A stretch of DNA of 64,000 nt, taken from contig JAJTTP010000021.1 of NCBI GenBank assembly GCA_023313575.1, positions 186,001-250,000 on the forward strand. Reading direction: 5' to 3'. Source of the stretch: Eutypella sp. D-1. Lineage: Eukaryota > Ascomycota > Sordariomycetes > Xylariales > Diatrypaceae. The notes under the pieces were generated by a model that saw only the letters and a list, made by a program, of their open reading frames with translations, was not told the DNA's origin and did no database searches. The first letter of the stretch is position 1, and every line of letters starts with the position of its first letter. Shown here one piece after another: positions 11,921-23,677 of the stretch. A program made the translations under genes and the position numbers.

Positions 11921-13830
11921 ATGCCCGTCGAAATCGTGACCATTGTGAATTCCTCAGGGAAGATCATAAGCAACGTGAGTTCCAGCCCAACACCGCCCAC
12001 CCATTTCACTTGATCCTCTCCACAATTCCCCACGCGGAGTGGTAGAGTGGCGTTACCTCAATGAAACATTGACATTTACCTATGTAACTGAGAGGGTGGT
12101 AATTATAGCTAATCATTTCCCATCTTTGATAGGGCAAACAAATATTCAACGTATTTAAGGAAGCGAAGGCAGTTTACGACGAGAAGAAAGCAGCAATTAA
12201 GGCTGAGCGGGCGGTCCACCGCGCCCAAACTTTCGATGTATCACCGACACCGGCACAGCAACAGCATTACTATCTCGAGGACGTTCAATATGACGACCCG
12301 CCGTGGATGCAACGGCGCGAGACCTACGATGATGGTGCCTCCGTTGCATCCTCCCGTCGAAGCCATGGCTCTAGGTTTTCGCGCTCTGGGCGGAAACGGA
12401 GACCGGCCTTGACTGTCGACAACCTAAAAACTCATACTGAAGTGTCATCCACAGCGCCATCACGAGCCCCGTCGCGTGTCCCCGCTGGCTACCAGCCGCC
12501 ATACGCAGAGACCGCGCCGCGGGACATGAAGCTGAGCCGCCCCAATTTTGCGCCTCCTGATGCTTCCCAGCAACAGGTTCCGATGCCAATATACTACGAA
12601 GATGAGGTCCTTGAGCCGTACGAGGAACCCACACATCCTCTGCCGCGATCGCGGTCGGACCCCTCGATGCAGAAGAAAAAGGAGATCGACATGGACCTAG
12701 CATATGGCGAGCTTCCCCCAGATCTGGAACATAGGGTAGATCTAGATCCCGATCATAAGCGCCAGCAACAGCAGCAGCAACCGCCGGTCGACCAGGAGCA
12801 GCAGGCGAAGGAGCTAGCGGAGAAAGTCGAAAACCTGCTAACTGAGGCCCAATGCGTGCATCACACTGCGAACCACATTATTGAGCACCTGCACAACAAC
12901 CCGGATGCTGCCGCCGCCGTCGCCCTTACGTTGGCCGAGCTTTCGGCCATTCTTGGCAAGGTCTCTCCTTCCTTTCTTGCCATCTTGAAAGGCGGTAGCC
13001 CCGCTGTCTTCGCCCTGCTTGCCAGCCCCCAGTTTCTGATCGCCGCTGGTCTGACCGTCGGCGTCACGGTCGTCATGTTTGGCGGGTGGAAGATCGTTAA
13101 GCGTATCAAGGAGGAGCAGGCGGCAATGCGGGCAATGGCCATGCCCGCCCAACCAGTAGCTATGGAGGCGCCGTATCCGCCCCAGCAGGTGCCTTACCCT
13201 GAGACTGAGTACGGGGAGACGTATTATGAGGGTGAAGAGGGCGCTTATGACCGATTTGATGAGGCGCTGGTACTTGAGGAGGAGCTCAGCTCCATCGAAT
13301 CGTGGCGCAGGGGAATCGTTCCCTTCGGCGAGGACCAGAAGGCGGATCTCGAGCTCATCAGCCCCAATGCTGACCGCGCCATGCGGAGTCAATACGGCGG
13401 AGACGACTCCCAGACGGAGCGCGGCAGTGTGCGGACGCGCCGGTCCAAGACGCACAAATCCTCGAGCAAGTCTCACAAGTCCGCCCACAAAGGCAGCCAG
13501 CGTCGATCGCGCTCGGTAGACAGCACCGATGACCGCGCCAGCACCCGCCGCGACAGGGACGACGCTGGTAGCGATGCCGGTAGCGAACGCACCAACCGCA
13601 GCCACCGGAGCCACCGGACCGAGAAGACGGAACGCTCCTCCCGTTTGGCAGGCAAGTCGTCATCTAAGCACACCGTCAAGGCCCTCGAGGACGGCAGCCG
13701 AGACCGCGACAGCACCATCGACGTCGTCATCCGCCCTAAGAAAGACAACCTTCTCAAGAGCATCTTCAAGAAGAAGAACCTCGGCATCGAGGACCGAGAG
13801 AAGGTGCGGTCCTCCGTCAAGATGGTATAG
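11921..13830 (+). CDS. Fungal membrane protein with conserved short first exon
   Basis: Model join(11921..11974, 12133..13830), 583 aa. The 54-nt first exon codes for MPVEIVTIVNSSGKIISN; it has donor GTGAGT and acceptor GATAG after a GCTAATC branch, and continues in frame as GKQIFNVFKEAKAVYDEKK, an amphipathic Lys-rich helix. A Ser/Arg-rich disordered part follows, then a Gln run (HKRQQQQQQ). A helical block (residues about 185-275) then runs up to one membrane span, SPQFLIAAGLTVGVTVV, closed by GGWKIVKRIKEE. The C-terminal 200 residues are strongly charged and rich in Arg, Ser, His and Asp, ending KSIFKKKNLGIEDREKV. The N-terminal segment and the Gly/Ala-rich hydrophobic block look conserved in ascomycetes from memory, but no function is known. 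There is no signal peptide, so the span is probably an internal anchor. Interpretation beyond membrane protein would be guesswork. Confidence 0.75.
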
Positions 13831-16548
13831 AATACCTCTTACGGAGAAGGGGAGTGGATTCTTGGGCATGTACATGATTTGATCTTTCGTTATGCGGGTC
13901 ATACCATAGGGGCTGGCCCACCCTGTTTTGGTTCCGCATTCGCATTTTTCTTTCTTCGATTTCCATTGCATAGCAGGTTGCGTGGCTTTAAGAGTTCATA
14001 TTTCCACTTCTCACGCGAGATTCTTTCTTTTCCATGTTCTGGGTGGGGGTCTTTTGGGTACCGGTATGATTGGGTCGGTTCGGGACTGGGTCTAGTTTAA
14101 AGATGCAATGAGCACATAAAAGCACATGATAGATGAACAAATAGTTTGACGTGAAGGGAATTAGGCTACAGTGATGGACGATGACCAATAAAAAAGAAAA
14201 TATTACTTGCATTCGCGGTAGACTAGACATATATTAAACATAGCTACTTGCCTCGGCGTTCAATGACCTTCACTGCATCCCGTTTATGCCAGTGACTCCT
14301 CGACTCTAAGGAGAGCCCGTGGATTTCAAGTAGGACAGCACAGATTAGAATAGTAAGCACAATGTTGCTTCGTCTGTAGGAGTCCCTTCCGGTCTTTCTT
14401 TTCCGTGCCCACCTTGAGAACGACGGTAACGACAGGTTTTATATTGATATCATTCATAACGTGCATTACAGATGTATTGAGGAGCCCCACCTACCAAACC
14501 CTCCGGCACCATAATCCTGTTCCTCAAGGTGATGGTAGGCTCCGCGAATAATTACTTACGAACGAGCGTAATATACCTTTCGGAGTCTGTAGTGTTGTAT
14601 TGCTCAGGGATGTATTGGGCGGTGGCATTTTCTCCTGCCCGACAGGCCAGAGAACTTGACTCTGGGCTGAACAGCACTAGGAGGGGGCAGTAGGCAAATT
14701 GGTTGAACGATATATTGTGGCCTATATAAATTATAGAGCTCCAGGACTCTGAGTATGTGTACCCATTTCTACTGATCACGCCATATAGGCTTCATCCACC
14801 CTAGACCCTGTAGCCTGGATGGACGGGCATGCATCACCCTATTAACGGCGGACAAGATTAAGCGACGGCAGGAGGTACAAGCTTGCGCATTCATGACTGG
14901 ATAGAATCATAGCTAACTCGGCCACTTATAAGGATCGCCGAGAGAGCAATGAGCTGCGAACGAACAGGTGATACATGAACGTTCTATTAATACTCAGGAG
15001 GGACGATTGGGATTTGTCTTTGCTGGTGGTTGGCCGGTAATAAAACCTCGTTTTCGCATGTCTCGCCGCGTGTTTCAACGACACACAATGTCTAACAAAA
15101 CGAACATTCTCTCATAAGCCCCTAACGTAGGTAAACAAGGCCAGGTTCGGGAATTCCGGAATGCAATGTGGGAAGCGCCATTGGAGATACCGGCTGCTCT
15201 ACCTCTCACGTCACTTTAGTCTATGTCGATTTTCCCTGCCTTAAGCGACAAGCGGAAGTTCGAGAAGAAAATTCGGTATGCTTTCCTGTTTGTGTGTATC
15301 GAAGTAGAGTATCCGCGAAGGAAACCCTAACGAATATAGATATCCTCGTTTTGGAAGGCGTGAAACGCCACAAATGCGGTGCCACGGCCGAAAATGGCAA
15401 AAACACATGATGGGAACTACATCCGTGTTAATTGTGTGACCAGCATGAAGGGATCCAAACAAGCGGCCCGAGGCGCACGCGAGTCTTCGTCTGTTCCTGG
15501 CGTCTACCATTCTCTTCCTAGATAGGCGCTTACTTCAGATAATGTAAACTTAACTGAAGGCTGATAACTGATAATTCTCCTCCAGTGTCTCTGAAGTGGG
15601 ATAATCAAGAGCTCCATACTTGCGACAAGCGAGTATTAAAATACAACTCGGACTGAAGTTCGTGGTGAGACTTTCAACAGCATTTCACGGATCTTAACGC
15701 TATGCGTGTCTCGTCTTATCGTGAAAAATAAGGGTCGGAAGTCAAGAGGCCAATCTAATTTCTACCAAGAGTATCCTACTGAGATGAATAACGTGGCGTC
15801 GAATCTCCGACTCTGCGACACGTCTGTCATGTCAGGCTACAGTCAGAAATGGCGAAATCTGCCGGTGACACAATGCTTGACTAGACGGTGACATCTCTAT
15901 GCCAAATAGTCCCCCTTAGCATGTCATACCTTATGAGAAGCTGATGCCGAGCCATGTTAACAGGTAGAAGATAGAGCATTGAACGAGATGAGGTTGTACG
16001 TATGGACCTCCCATCGTACGCAAGATTCGGACGTTCGGCTACCCGGTCAGTCGGCGTCGGACATGCGCTCGGTGAAGTGACAGGCGCAAGCGAGCTGTCT
16101 ACACAGTAAAACGATAAGGAGATTTTTGGATTGGTTTAGCTTTCAGGGCTGAAAGCTGCCAATGGATCAACCAAGTACTCGTCTTTTATTTTTGAAATGG
16201 TTAAGGTAACTAACTACGTGTTGCCGAGTTGCCCATCAAGATCTATATGTAATTTTCAATGCGCGTCAGTGACTCCTCCCGGCCCACCATCGTTTGCGTT
16301 TCCCCTACTATACTTCCAGCAGTTCAAACAACTACTAGCAACTCCCCTGGCCACCGTACTGGGACGGCGATAGCTTGTGTTACCCCCTGCCTACCCGGCA
16401 TATCTCGAATCAATCCAGTAGGATAGGTCCGCCTAGCACCTGCTCGATTGCCCAGAAGTGTCAAGATCGTCGCCCGCGGGATCTGTCGCTATCCCTAGCT
16501 ATCGCGGGGAGCGTCGCTGGGCTAGAACTTGGGCGGGGGTAAGGATCC

Positions 16549-16560
16549 GGGGGGGGGGGG
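16549..16560. repeat. Poly-G run (12 G)
   Basis: Twelve consecutive G following GGATCC, in a G-rich neighbourhood within the gene-poor stretch. No function is suggested; the length may be unreliable in an assembly. Confidence 0.7.
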
Positions 16561-16810
16561 AGGCAAAGGGATGGGGGCGGGTGTTGTTTAGTGGCGCATC
16601 CGCTAGGGGTACCTAGGTGTTTAGCGCCCGCTGGATAAACGGAAGTACGGACGGGCTACTAGGGGTTACATTCCCAGGTTCCCCGATGTCACCGTAGCTT
16701 CGTACCATAGATAGGCAGAGTTGACAGGATTGTAAAACAAGCAAGGAAGCAAGAAAGTAGTCGGGTAGTATGCTGCAGTCGTCTAAACTACTATGTATCC
16801 CAGCCTTTTC

Positions 16811-16846
16811 CCAGTCTCTCCAGTCTCTCCAGTCTCTCCAGTCTCT
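16811..16846. repeat. 9-bp tandem repeat, 4 copies
   Basis: Four perfect head-to-tail copies of CCAGTCTCT. The opposite strand would read as repeated DWR in one short frame, but that frame has no support as a gene. It is a simple microsatellite. Confidence 0.9.
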
Positions 16847-19011
16847 TCGCACCATCACTGGCAGAGTTTAAGTCATGGCCGAGGGTGACAGTATACATAG
16901 TAACGGGTGAAACGCTTCTCACTATGTGAGCCTACAGGTCTTTGTTTACTATATGAAGAATGAGAAACCAGGCACGGGTAAGTATGGTCCGAGAAATGCT
17001 GTTGTATCAAGTAATTTCCGCCATTAAGGACAACTGCAGCCTGCTCATCATGGTAAACTTGATTAGCATTAAGAGAGTATATGAAGTAGATGAGGTCTGT
17101 AGCCGAGGATACACCTCGCAAGAGACATGCGCTCTCGACGCTCTCGTACATCATGGGCATCTGGGTAGATGATGCGAGATACAGCTGCTAGGCGTAAAAG
17201 GAAGTAGAAAAGCAACATGGCCGCCCGCAGCCGGCGGTTGTTGCAATTTGATTATTCGTCGTCGGCGAAGAACCGAGTGGCTAACCCAGTCGGTCGGCCG
17301 ACGACAGCTTCTGTAACGCTGAGGTTGTGCGATGCTATCGCGCTGCGTCGACCTAGCCGGCCCCAGCCTCCTCGTCCTCACAGATGCCTAGTTTAGTAAT
17401 AAAATATGCGTGAAAGGTTTCGCGTGGATGCTGTGCAGCTTCCTGTCCATGTACATGTCATAAGTTTCGCTGTAGCACAGCAGCGCGGCGTCGAGTTAAG
17501 GGTCTGACGTGAGGATATTCGAGCCTCTCACCTCTCGTCAGTGAGGCGCTGCGGAGCGAGATCTAGTCTGTGGACTATGGTATTGCTCTTACACACACAA
17601 CTGGCAGCTCAGCAACTTAACCACCTGCGGTCATTGACATTTTACCATCTAACTTTCACACGACGTATGTCTCTGTACAGATCATTGAGGGCAAGATAAC
17701 AGCAATCACATTAGGTAAATACAGTGCCCGTCAACGTTTATGATCCATGTTTCTCCTATCGTATTCCCTGTAAATTAGCGTGATACCCCCCTAGCATAGG
17801 ACCCCATGATAGCCCCGGCCCGCACCCTATACCCACAGAGCCCGCCCTTCCCCCCAGTCCATCGGTGACGCTAACACGATGCTTATCTTCGATCCTGTTC
17901 TCGGCAAACTTGTCATATGTCATGTTACCGAGTAAAACATCGATGATTAGAGTGGCTAGCTAAAAAGTCCGCGGTTGTGGGGGCGTCGACTCTTGTTTCA
18001 TCTGTAGGATGAGAATACTTCTGAGCTGTGCACATAGCTAGCACGTCTAAAGCTCGTCGGATACACTAGAGCAAGAATCGTTTAGCAAGACTAGTGATTA
18101 TGACATGTTGATAGCTATGAATATAGATACTGTAAGGTGGCGGTTCATCCTGTGTGGATGTCATCTTGTTTTCTTTTTTACAACAATCTGCAAAGCCATC
18201 GGCGGAAAATCGTATGCCAGGGACGCTTCACGAAACCTATCTAGTGATCTAGTTCGAAACGCTCAACGTGCGCGCTGAACACTTATAGAAGGAAGCCGCC
18301 CTGAACTGAGGGAACTAAACGTTACCCAGCATGGATGAGGTGAGCGGTATCACGTAGTACGTATAGCAGACCATCTCGTCGCACGACAGAAAGCTTAGGT
18401 ACTTGCGCAGTTACACCGTTGACCTTACCTCATTACTGTGTAGTAAGCGTTGCGGCTACCGAGGAAGAAGATATGGTGCTCAACGTCGTAAATGCCGTGC
18501 CTAGGTGACTACCTACCTACTCGTCCCGGTGAGAACGCATTCAATCTCAGTAGAATGATGATGAGCGGGTATCTTGAGATGGGGAGCCAGTCCTTGCACG
18601 ACCGAATTTGGCAGCATTTCTCGGACTACGATACGAAAGAACATGGAGGGTAGATAGGGGTAATGAGGGAACGCATAAACAACCAGCCGTGGCATGTCAC
18701 CCTCGGCTATCGGTCACTTTTCCTTGTTCTTTTTACATAGTACATTTTTGGGGTGGTAGGAGGCGAGCGAGGAGAGGCGATGGAACGCCGCAAATGCAAA
18801 TGTCTCGAATAATAAGTCACCTTTTATGAAGAGCAGCCAAAGAATCTGCGAATGTAGTAGGTACGTACCGACGGACGATCTGGACGATTTGGTCTTGTTC
18901 TAATGCTCTCTGATCCTACGCTCCCCTAACACATGCAGATAATTCCCAAAATGGGAGTTCATACTTTCTAGTACTTCTAAGCAGATGACTGTTTACATAC
19001 ATCATGCCTAA

Positions 19012-19063
19012 GTGTACCTAGGTATATCTACCTACCTAAATGTAGGTATGTAGGTAGACAGCT
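19012..19063. repeat. TAGGTA/TACCTA motif cluster, imperfect palindromes
   Basis: Alternating TACCTAGGTA, CTACCTACCTA and GTAGGTATGTAGGTAG blocks make overlapping imperfect inverted repeats. Similar motifs recur in other gene-free parts of the window (near 170, 18515, 44826, 47385 and 51195) and not in exons. This is a dispersed intergenic motif of unknown role. Confidence 0.6.
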
Positions 19064-19539
19064 AGGTCGGCACTCAACACTCAGTCTAGGATACTAGGTA
19101 TACTTAGCTGTGTGTGAGCACATACTGATGAATATTAGGTATAGGATTCAGGCCTCGAAATGAAGGTCATCAGCTTCAATGTTTACCAATTTACCGTCGT
19201 AGCTATCTGGGGTACTTACCTACTACTTGCTGCAAGTGAAACTTGTTAAGATGCAGGAAGTAGAGACATGTATTGGGTATGTATATCGTTTTGAACACTA
19301 CCTGCACCTGCCTACGCCTGCATGCCAATACGAAATAACAGAAACTGGAACATAGTCGCGGCAAAATACATCCCAACCTCGGAGCTCCCTGTACCTCCCA
19401 GTAGTATCTGATATTATCAAATTACCTCCATAGCTCCAGGTACCCGTACGGATTGCAGACGGGACAATCCTTATATTTACATATGACTGATACCTAATGT
19501 ATCCTGTAATGGCCTAGTGTCGCGGTGTTGTTGTAACTT

Positions 19540-20023
19540 GTGGTTGCAGTTTCCCAAACTATTTCAACGGCTCTCCCTCCGCCCTCCCTTCGTTCCCTCG
19601 ATCTATCCCGCTCCTCCTCCCTTTCACCTTTATTTACATACCCTACCCAGGCCTGTCTGCTTTCCAATACCGGGTTCTTTCGTTCTTCCTATACTGACAT
19701 ACATAATTTCCTCTTCATCGTCCTTTTGGTCTACGTGACTGCTGGCTTGCCCGTCTGTCTACCTACACCTCTACCCAGAAAGTATAGGACATCCTGCAGC
19801 TGGAAAGCATTCCGCTCGCTTTAATATCATTCATCTGTATATTGAACCAACCTTCATCCCACAAGGGTTTCTTGTTTCCCTTCTCATCACACCGTTACTG
19901 CACTATATACTTCGCCCACCAGCCCCCCACCTTCAGTAACCTTATTATCCTTGTCTCATTGGTAGCATTGCCTTATCCAGCAGTCTTGATTTTCAGCCAT
20001 ATCACAGAAAATACAAGAACAAG
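19540..20023 (+). promoter_or_regulatory. CT-rich promoter/leader of PIR gene
   Basis: Strongly pyrimidine-rich plus strand (many CTCCCT, TTTC and CCCT runs) directly before the ATG at 20024, with a TATATA at about 19904. CT-rich leaders are typical of strongly expressed filamentous-fungal genes. The transcription start is not known. Confidence 0.4.
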
Positions 20024-21210
20024 ATGCGGTCCACGTTCGTTCTGGCTTCGGCCCTCTTCGGTGTCGCTCTCGCGGCACCCCAGGGTGTCACTGAGAAGGT
20101 GACCCCAACTGGCAGTGCCCCAGCCGGCTGTACTGGGAGTTTCGATCGGAACTTCGAGATCACCGTCACGAAGCCTCAGGAGAAGGAGGACGGTAAGGAG
20201 AAGAGGGACGTGAACATCGAGGTATGTATATGATTTCCTTCCGACGGGTAGCTACGGACATGCATTAGTCTATACTCCCTGGTTTACATATAGGGTAACG
20301 TCGCAACTAACGAACTATACAGCGACGAGCTGAATGTGGGAAGAATGGAATCCTGGTTATTAGCCTGGAAGATGGAAACATCGTCGATTCGAAAGACCGA
20401 ACTGGATATATCGCATCGAACTTCCAGTTCCAGTTCGACGGCCCTCCTCAGGCAGGCGCCCTCTTCACCAGCGGATTCTCCGTTTGCGAAGACAACACCC
20501 TGGCTCTGGGCGGAAACAAGACCTTCTTCCAGTGCCGCTCGGGCGGCTTCTACAACCTGTATGACCGTGACTGGGCCGAGCAGTGCGAGCGGGTGTCCAT
20601 CGTCGCTATTCCCTGCGGTGGATCCGATGCTGCCGTCTCGGATATTGGTGATGGCCAGATCGTGGCTACTACGGTTGCCGAGACTACGATCATCACCGCC
20701 TTGAGCGACGGGCAACCCCAAGTCATCACGACTAAGGTAGACATCCCGCTGTGCCAGATTGGCGATGGTCAGGTCCAGGTGCACACCACGCCTTGTGCTT
20801 CTGTCACATCTTACCCCACGACCTCGTATATTCCCATCAGCCAGTCTTCTGACGGCCAGATCATCAACCCCAACCCTACGCCCTCTGCCTTGCCGCCCCC
20901 TCCCCCTCCCCCTCCGGCGACCACTGCTGCTCCGCCGCCGCCCGCGGAGATGACGCCCGAGGCGCCTGCTGAGACACCCATCGTCACCGCTCCGGCTGAG
21001 ACCCCGACCGAAGCGCCAAGCTCTCCTGTCGAGACACCAATTGAGACGCCGAGTGAGACGCCAACTGAGGAGGTCCCTCCCCCTCCCCCTGCGGAGACGA
21101 CCCCCCCTCCCGAAGGCTCGGCGCCCCCGGTCAGCGGCTCTTCGCGTGTCGTGGCGGGGTCGGCCGGTGCACTGGCCATGGGATTCATGATCGCGTTCAT
21201 CTGCCTGTGA
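20024..21210 (+). CDS. PIR-type cell-wall protein with GPI-like tail
   Basis: Model join(20024..20221, 20323..21210), 361 aa. The intron has donor GTATGT, branch CAACTAAC and acceptor TACAG, and is phase 0. The signal peptide spans residues 1-18 (ending ALAAPQ). A Lys/Glu-rich linker with a KR site (EKRDVNIE) is followed by a Cys-containing domain starting ECGKNGILVISLEDG and running through FSVCEDNTL, FFQCRSGGFYNLYD and AEQCERVSIV. This resembles the conserved C-terminal domain of yeast Pir mannoproteins. Four PIR-like units follow (IGDGQIVA, LSDGQPQV, IGDGQVQV, SSDGQIIN); the Gln of such repeats forms the alkali-labile bond to beta-1,3-glucan in yeast. A Pro/Thr/Glu-rich spacer with ETPxETP repeats leads to a hydrophobic end (AGALAMGFMIAFICL) typical of a GPI signal. 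It is probably covalently attached to the wall. Confidence 0.85.
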
Positions 21211-22672
21211 ATTTGATGTTTTTTTTTTTCGAGTACAAGCCGGCGCGCACACCAATACCTTTTTGCACTAATCCATATAATCACGAGGGGGGCATTGGAC
21301 TTCTGAGTGCCAAAAATTCAGGAGATGATAATGAGGATGGGAGACCGTAGACGAGAGAGAGAGCAGATACGATTTGTCGATATGGAACACGAGTTGACTG
21401 GAAAAGAAAAGAGAGGATTCACTACTTGGAGGGTTTAATGGTTTTGATATGATAGGTACCGACGTATCTGTATCTTGTGGACAGCAATCGTCAGGTATTA
21501 ATCCATATCGTACCTCCCGTGACGGGCTGGCATTTTTCAAAAAAGAGCTTTGGGAAGAGCAGAAGAGGGGGTTCCTTCATGCACATAGGGTATTTGTCAG
21601 GCAGGCACCAAAAAATGAATAATACAAGAGCTTTTTAGAAGATTTATGACGTGGCATATTGATGCTTCTTTCATGATTGCCAATATGTCTCATTTCCCGG
21701 AAAACCTGGCACTCTTCCCAGTACCCGGCAGCATTAAAGCACTCTCTGTCTGTCTGCACTGAGAAGTGTTTCTTAAAATAGGGGCATGGGAATGGGGCGT
21801 TCCCGGGGCTCTGAGGCTTTTCTGCCCGGAGGTGCGTAAACCCATACGTGCCTTCCTCCGGAACTGAGCAGAGCTGCCAGTCCTACATCAAACGGGGTTG
21901 CGCTGTGCGCGCAAACGCGAACGCGTCGCAAAGCTCATGGTATAGTCGTGGTGTGAGGGGCACGCATGACTAGATAGGTATAGGAACAGTCGCTACTTTT
22001 GTAAGTCGGGTACTATCAGCGTTAAAGGAGCTTGGGTCATCCCCGGCGGGGGGGGTGTCATTTAACGGCTCCGAATGCCGGATCGGGCAGTCACTCTTAG
22101 GTACTTTGTTCCTTACTTGGTTACCTTGCTGGATCGGCGATAGCAAGTGCCGGCCAGTCCCGTCTCACCCCGCGATTTAGCGCAGATACCTAGGTACTTG
22201 GGTCTTATGTACTTTGTTCCACTTCCATTTGATTAAACCAGCCACACTTCTAGCGGCACCAGAAGGATGGATGGACGCTACGAAGTAGATACGTAATTAG
22301 TGGCGGCGCTAACAGCTGACAAGCTAACGATCGCATAATTGCATAACTAAGCTACATACCTAACCTGGAAAGCTCTCTGCGCGACGCTCTGATTTATGAT
22401 TTACTCCGTACATCCTCCAACTTTCACATCACCATACCGTTCTTTTGACACCAAATATAGTTGAGGGCGATCCAAAGGGAGGGAACCTCACGTTCTTACT
22501 TACCACAGCTTTTCTGTCGAGAAGAGATAGACCTTGCCAACCCTACCCCATATCCGAGGCCAAAGTCGCCCACCGACGTAGACCCCCGAAAACCCCAGAG
22601 GGCCCTCGATCTCGATCCAATCTCCCTTTAAACCTAAGATTACCGACCGACCGGAACAAACCGCCGCCCAAA
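21211..22672. other. Intergenic, no gene seen
   Basis: Holds the 3' flank of the PIR gene and the promoter of the next gene. No coding exon is supported. Near-duplicated GTACTTTGTTCC words occur around 22100 and 22209, about 110 nt apart. A GGCGGGGGGGG run lies near 22045. Confidence 0.5.
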
Positions 22673-23677
22673 ATGTCGGAGTATTGGAAGTCGACGCCCA
22701 AATACTGGTGCAAGCATTGCGGCATCTACGTGCGGGACACGAAGCTAGAGCGCACGAACCACGAGGCAACTGGAAAGCACCAGGGCGCCCTCAAGCGCTT
22801 CCTGCGCGACCTACACCGGGGCCACGAGCAGGAGCAGCGCGAGAAGGACCGCGCGCGCCGCGAGATCGAGAGGCTGAACGGCATCGTCCCCGCCGCCTCC
22901 TCATCCTCCTCATCCGCCACCGCTGCGCCGCCGCGGGATAGGAATCATGACGCGCAGCAACAGCCGGTCACCAAGGAGGAGCGCCAGAGACAGTGGGAGC
23001 AGCTCGTCGATCTGGGCGTCGAGGTCCCCACCGAGCTTCGGGGCGAGATGGCCATGGCGGGCGAGTGGACTGTGACGAACACGCGGGTTATTGAGGATGA
23101 GCCGCGCGGGTCGGAGGGCGACGATGGTGCGGACGAAAAGAAGAAGAATGTTGATGCGGTTGCGACGGGCGTCAGGAAAAAGAGGTCGCTCTCCAATCGT
23201 GATGGCGATGGCGACGGCGCGGATGAGGAGGCCGTGGCGGAGGAGGACGCCGCTGTCCAGGGCCTCTTCAAGAAGCCGCGGAGGTGGGGCCGGGACACGC
23301 GACACGCCCCCGGCGCCGACGAAGACGACGCCGAGCTCGACGCCCTGCTCAGCGGGACGCTGGTGGCGCCGAAGAAAGAGGGCGGTGGCGGAGACGCGGA
23401 TGGTGCGCGGGAAAAAGAGGGGGATAAGAAGATCAAGCTCGATCCTGGCTCAGGCACTGCTGTCAAGGAGGAAGAGGGTAACAGCATGCCCAGAATTAAA
23501 AAGGAGGATGAGGATGGTGGCGAGGGGCGGGGTCTCGAAAATGTTCCGAAGGATACGAGTGATGTCCCTGTTTCTGCCGCCAGCGTCAAGACGGAAGAGC
23601 AGCCCGCTGATCCCGGGCCCGCCGTCCCAGCTGTCGTATTCAAGAAACGGAAGCCGAAGAACGTCCGCCAGAAGTGA
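22673..23677 (+). CDS. WBP4/FBP21-like U1-type zinc finger splicing protein
   Basis: Intronless, 334 aa. The frame is open upstream, but the first ATG is at 22673 (CAAAATGTCG) and starts MSEYWKSTPKYWCKHCGIYV, the usual beginning of this family. The matrin/U1-type finger is C-x2-C-x13-H-x5-H (CKHC, TNHEATGKH), a fold used in U1-C and WBP4 to bind RNA or spliceosome partners. A charged coiled coil (LHRGHEQEQREKDRARREIERL) follows. The middle is acidic and low-complexity. Two conserved short motifs remain: GLFKKPRRWGRD with a DAELDALLSG element, and the C-terminal VVFKKRKPKNVRQK, both typical of fungal WBP4-like proteins. No WW domain is seen, which is usual for fungal members. A nuclear splicing role is inferred from the family. 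The gene converges with the C2H2 gene that ends at 24428. Confidence 0.85.
   Translation: MSEYWKSTPKYWCKHCGIYVRDTKLERTNHEATGKHQGALKRFLRDLHRGHEQEQREKDRARREIERLNGIVPAASSSSSSATAAPPRDRNHDAQQQPVTKEERQRQWEQLVDLGVEVPTELRGEMAMAGEWTVTNTRVIEDEPRGSEGDDGADEKKKNVDAVATGVRKKRSLSNRDGDGDGADEEAVAEEDAAVQGLFKKPRRWGRDTRHAPGADEDDAELDALLSGTLVAPKKEGGGGDADGAREKEGDKKIKLDPGSGTAVKEEEGNSMPRIKKEDEDGGEGRGLENVPKDTSDVPVSAASVKTEEQPADPGPAVPAVVFKKRKPKNVRQK

Larger units (their letters stand above)
13831..19539. other. Gene-poor stretch of 5.7 kb
   Basis: No coding exon could be supported on either strand: frames are short (below 100 codons) and none shows splice-consistent extension or family motifs. No transposase, reverse transcriptase or terminal repeat was seen. 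It contains a G12 run (16549-16560), a 9-bp tandem repeat (16811-16846) and a dense patch of TAGGTA/TACCTA motifs (19012-19063). Base composition is mixed rather than the extreme AT-richness expected from heavy RIP. Confidence 0.5.

Noticed and set aside
12838..13614. 258-codon minus-strand frame
   Set aside because: Lies antisense inside the exon of the membrane protein at 11921-13830; a codon-bias shadow.
20284..21255. 323-codon minus-strand Arg-rich frame
   Set aside because: Antisense shadow of the PIR gene's Pro/Thr-rich exon; RGR-rich text is the usual complement of GC-rich Pro codons.
22945..23643. 232-codon minus-strand frame
   Set aside because: Antisense shadow of the acidic, low-complexity part of the WBP4-like gene.
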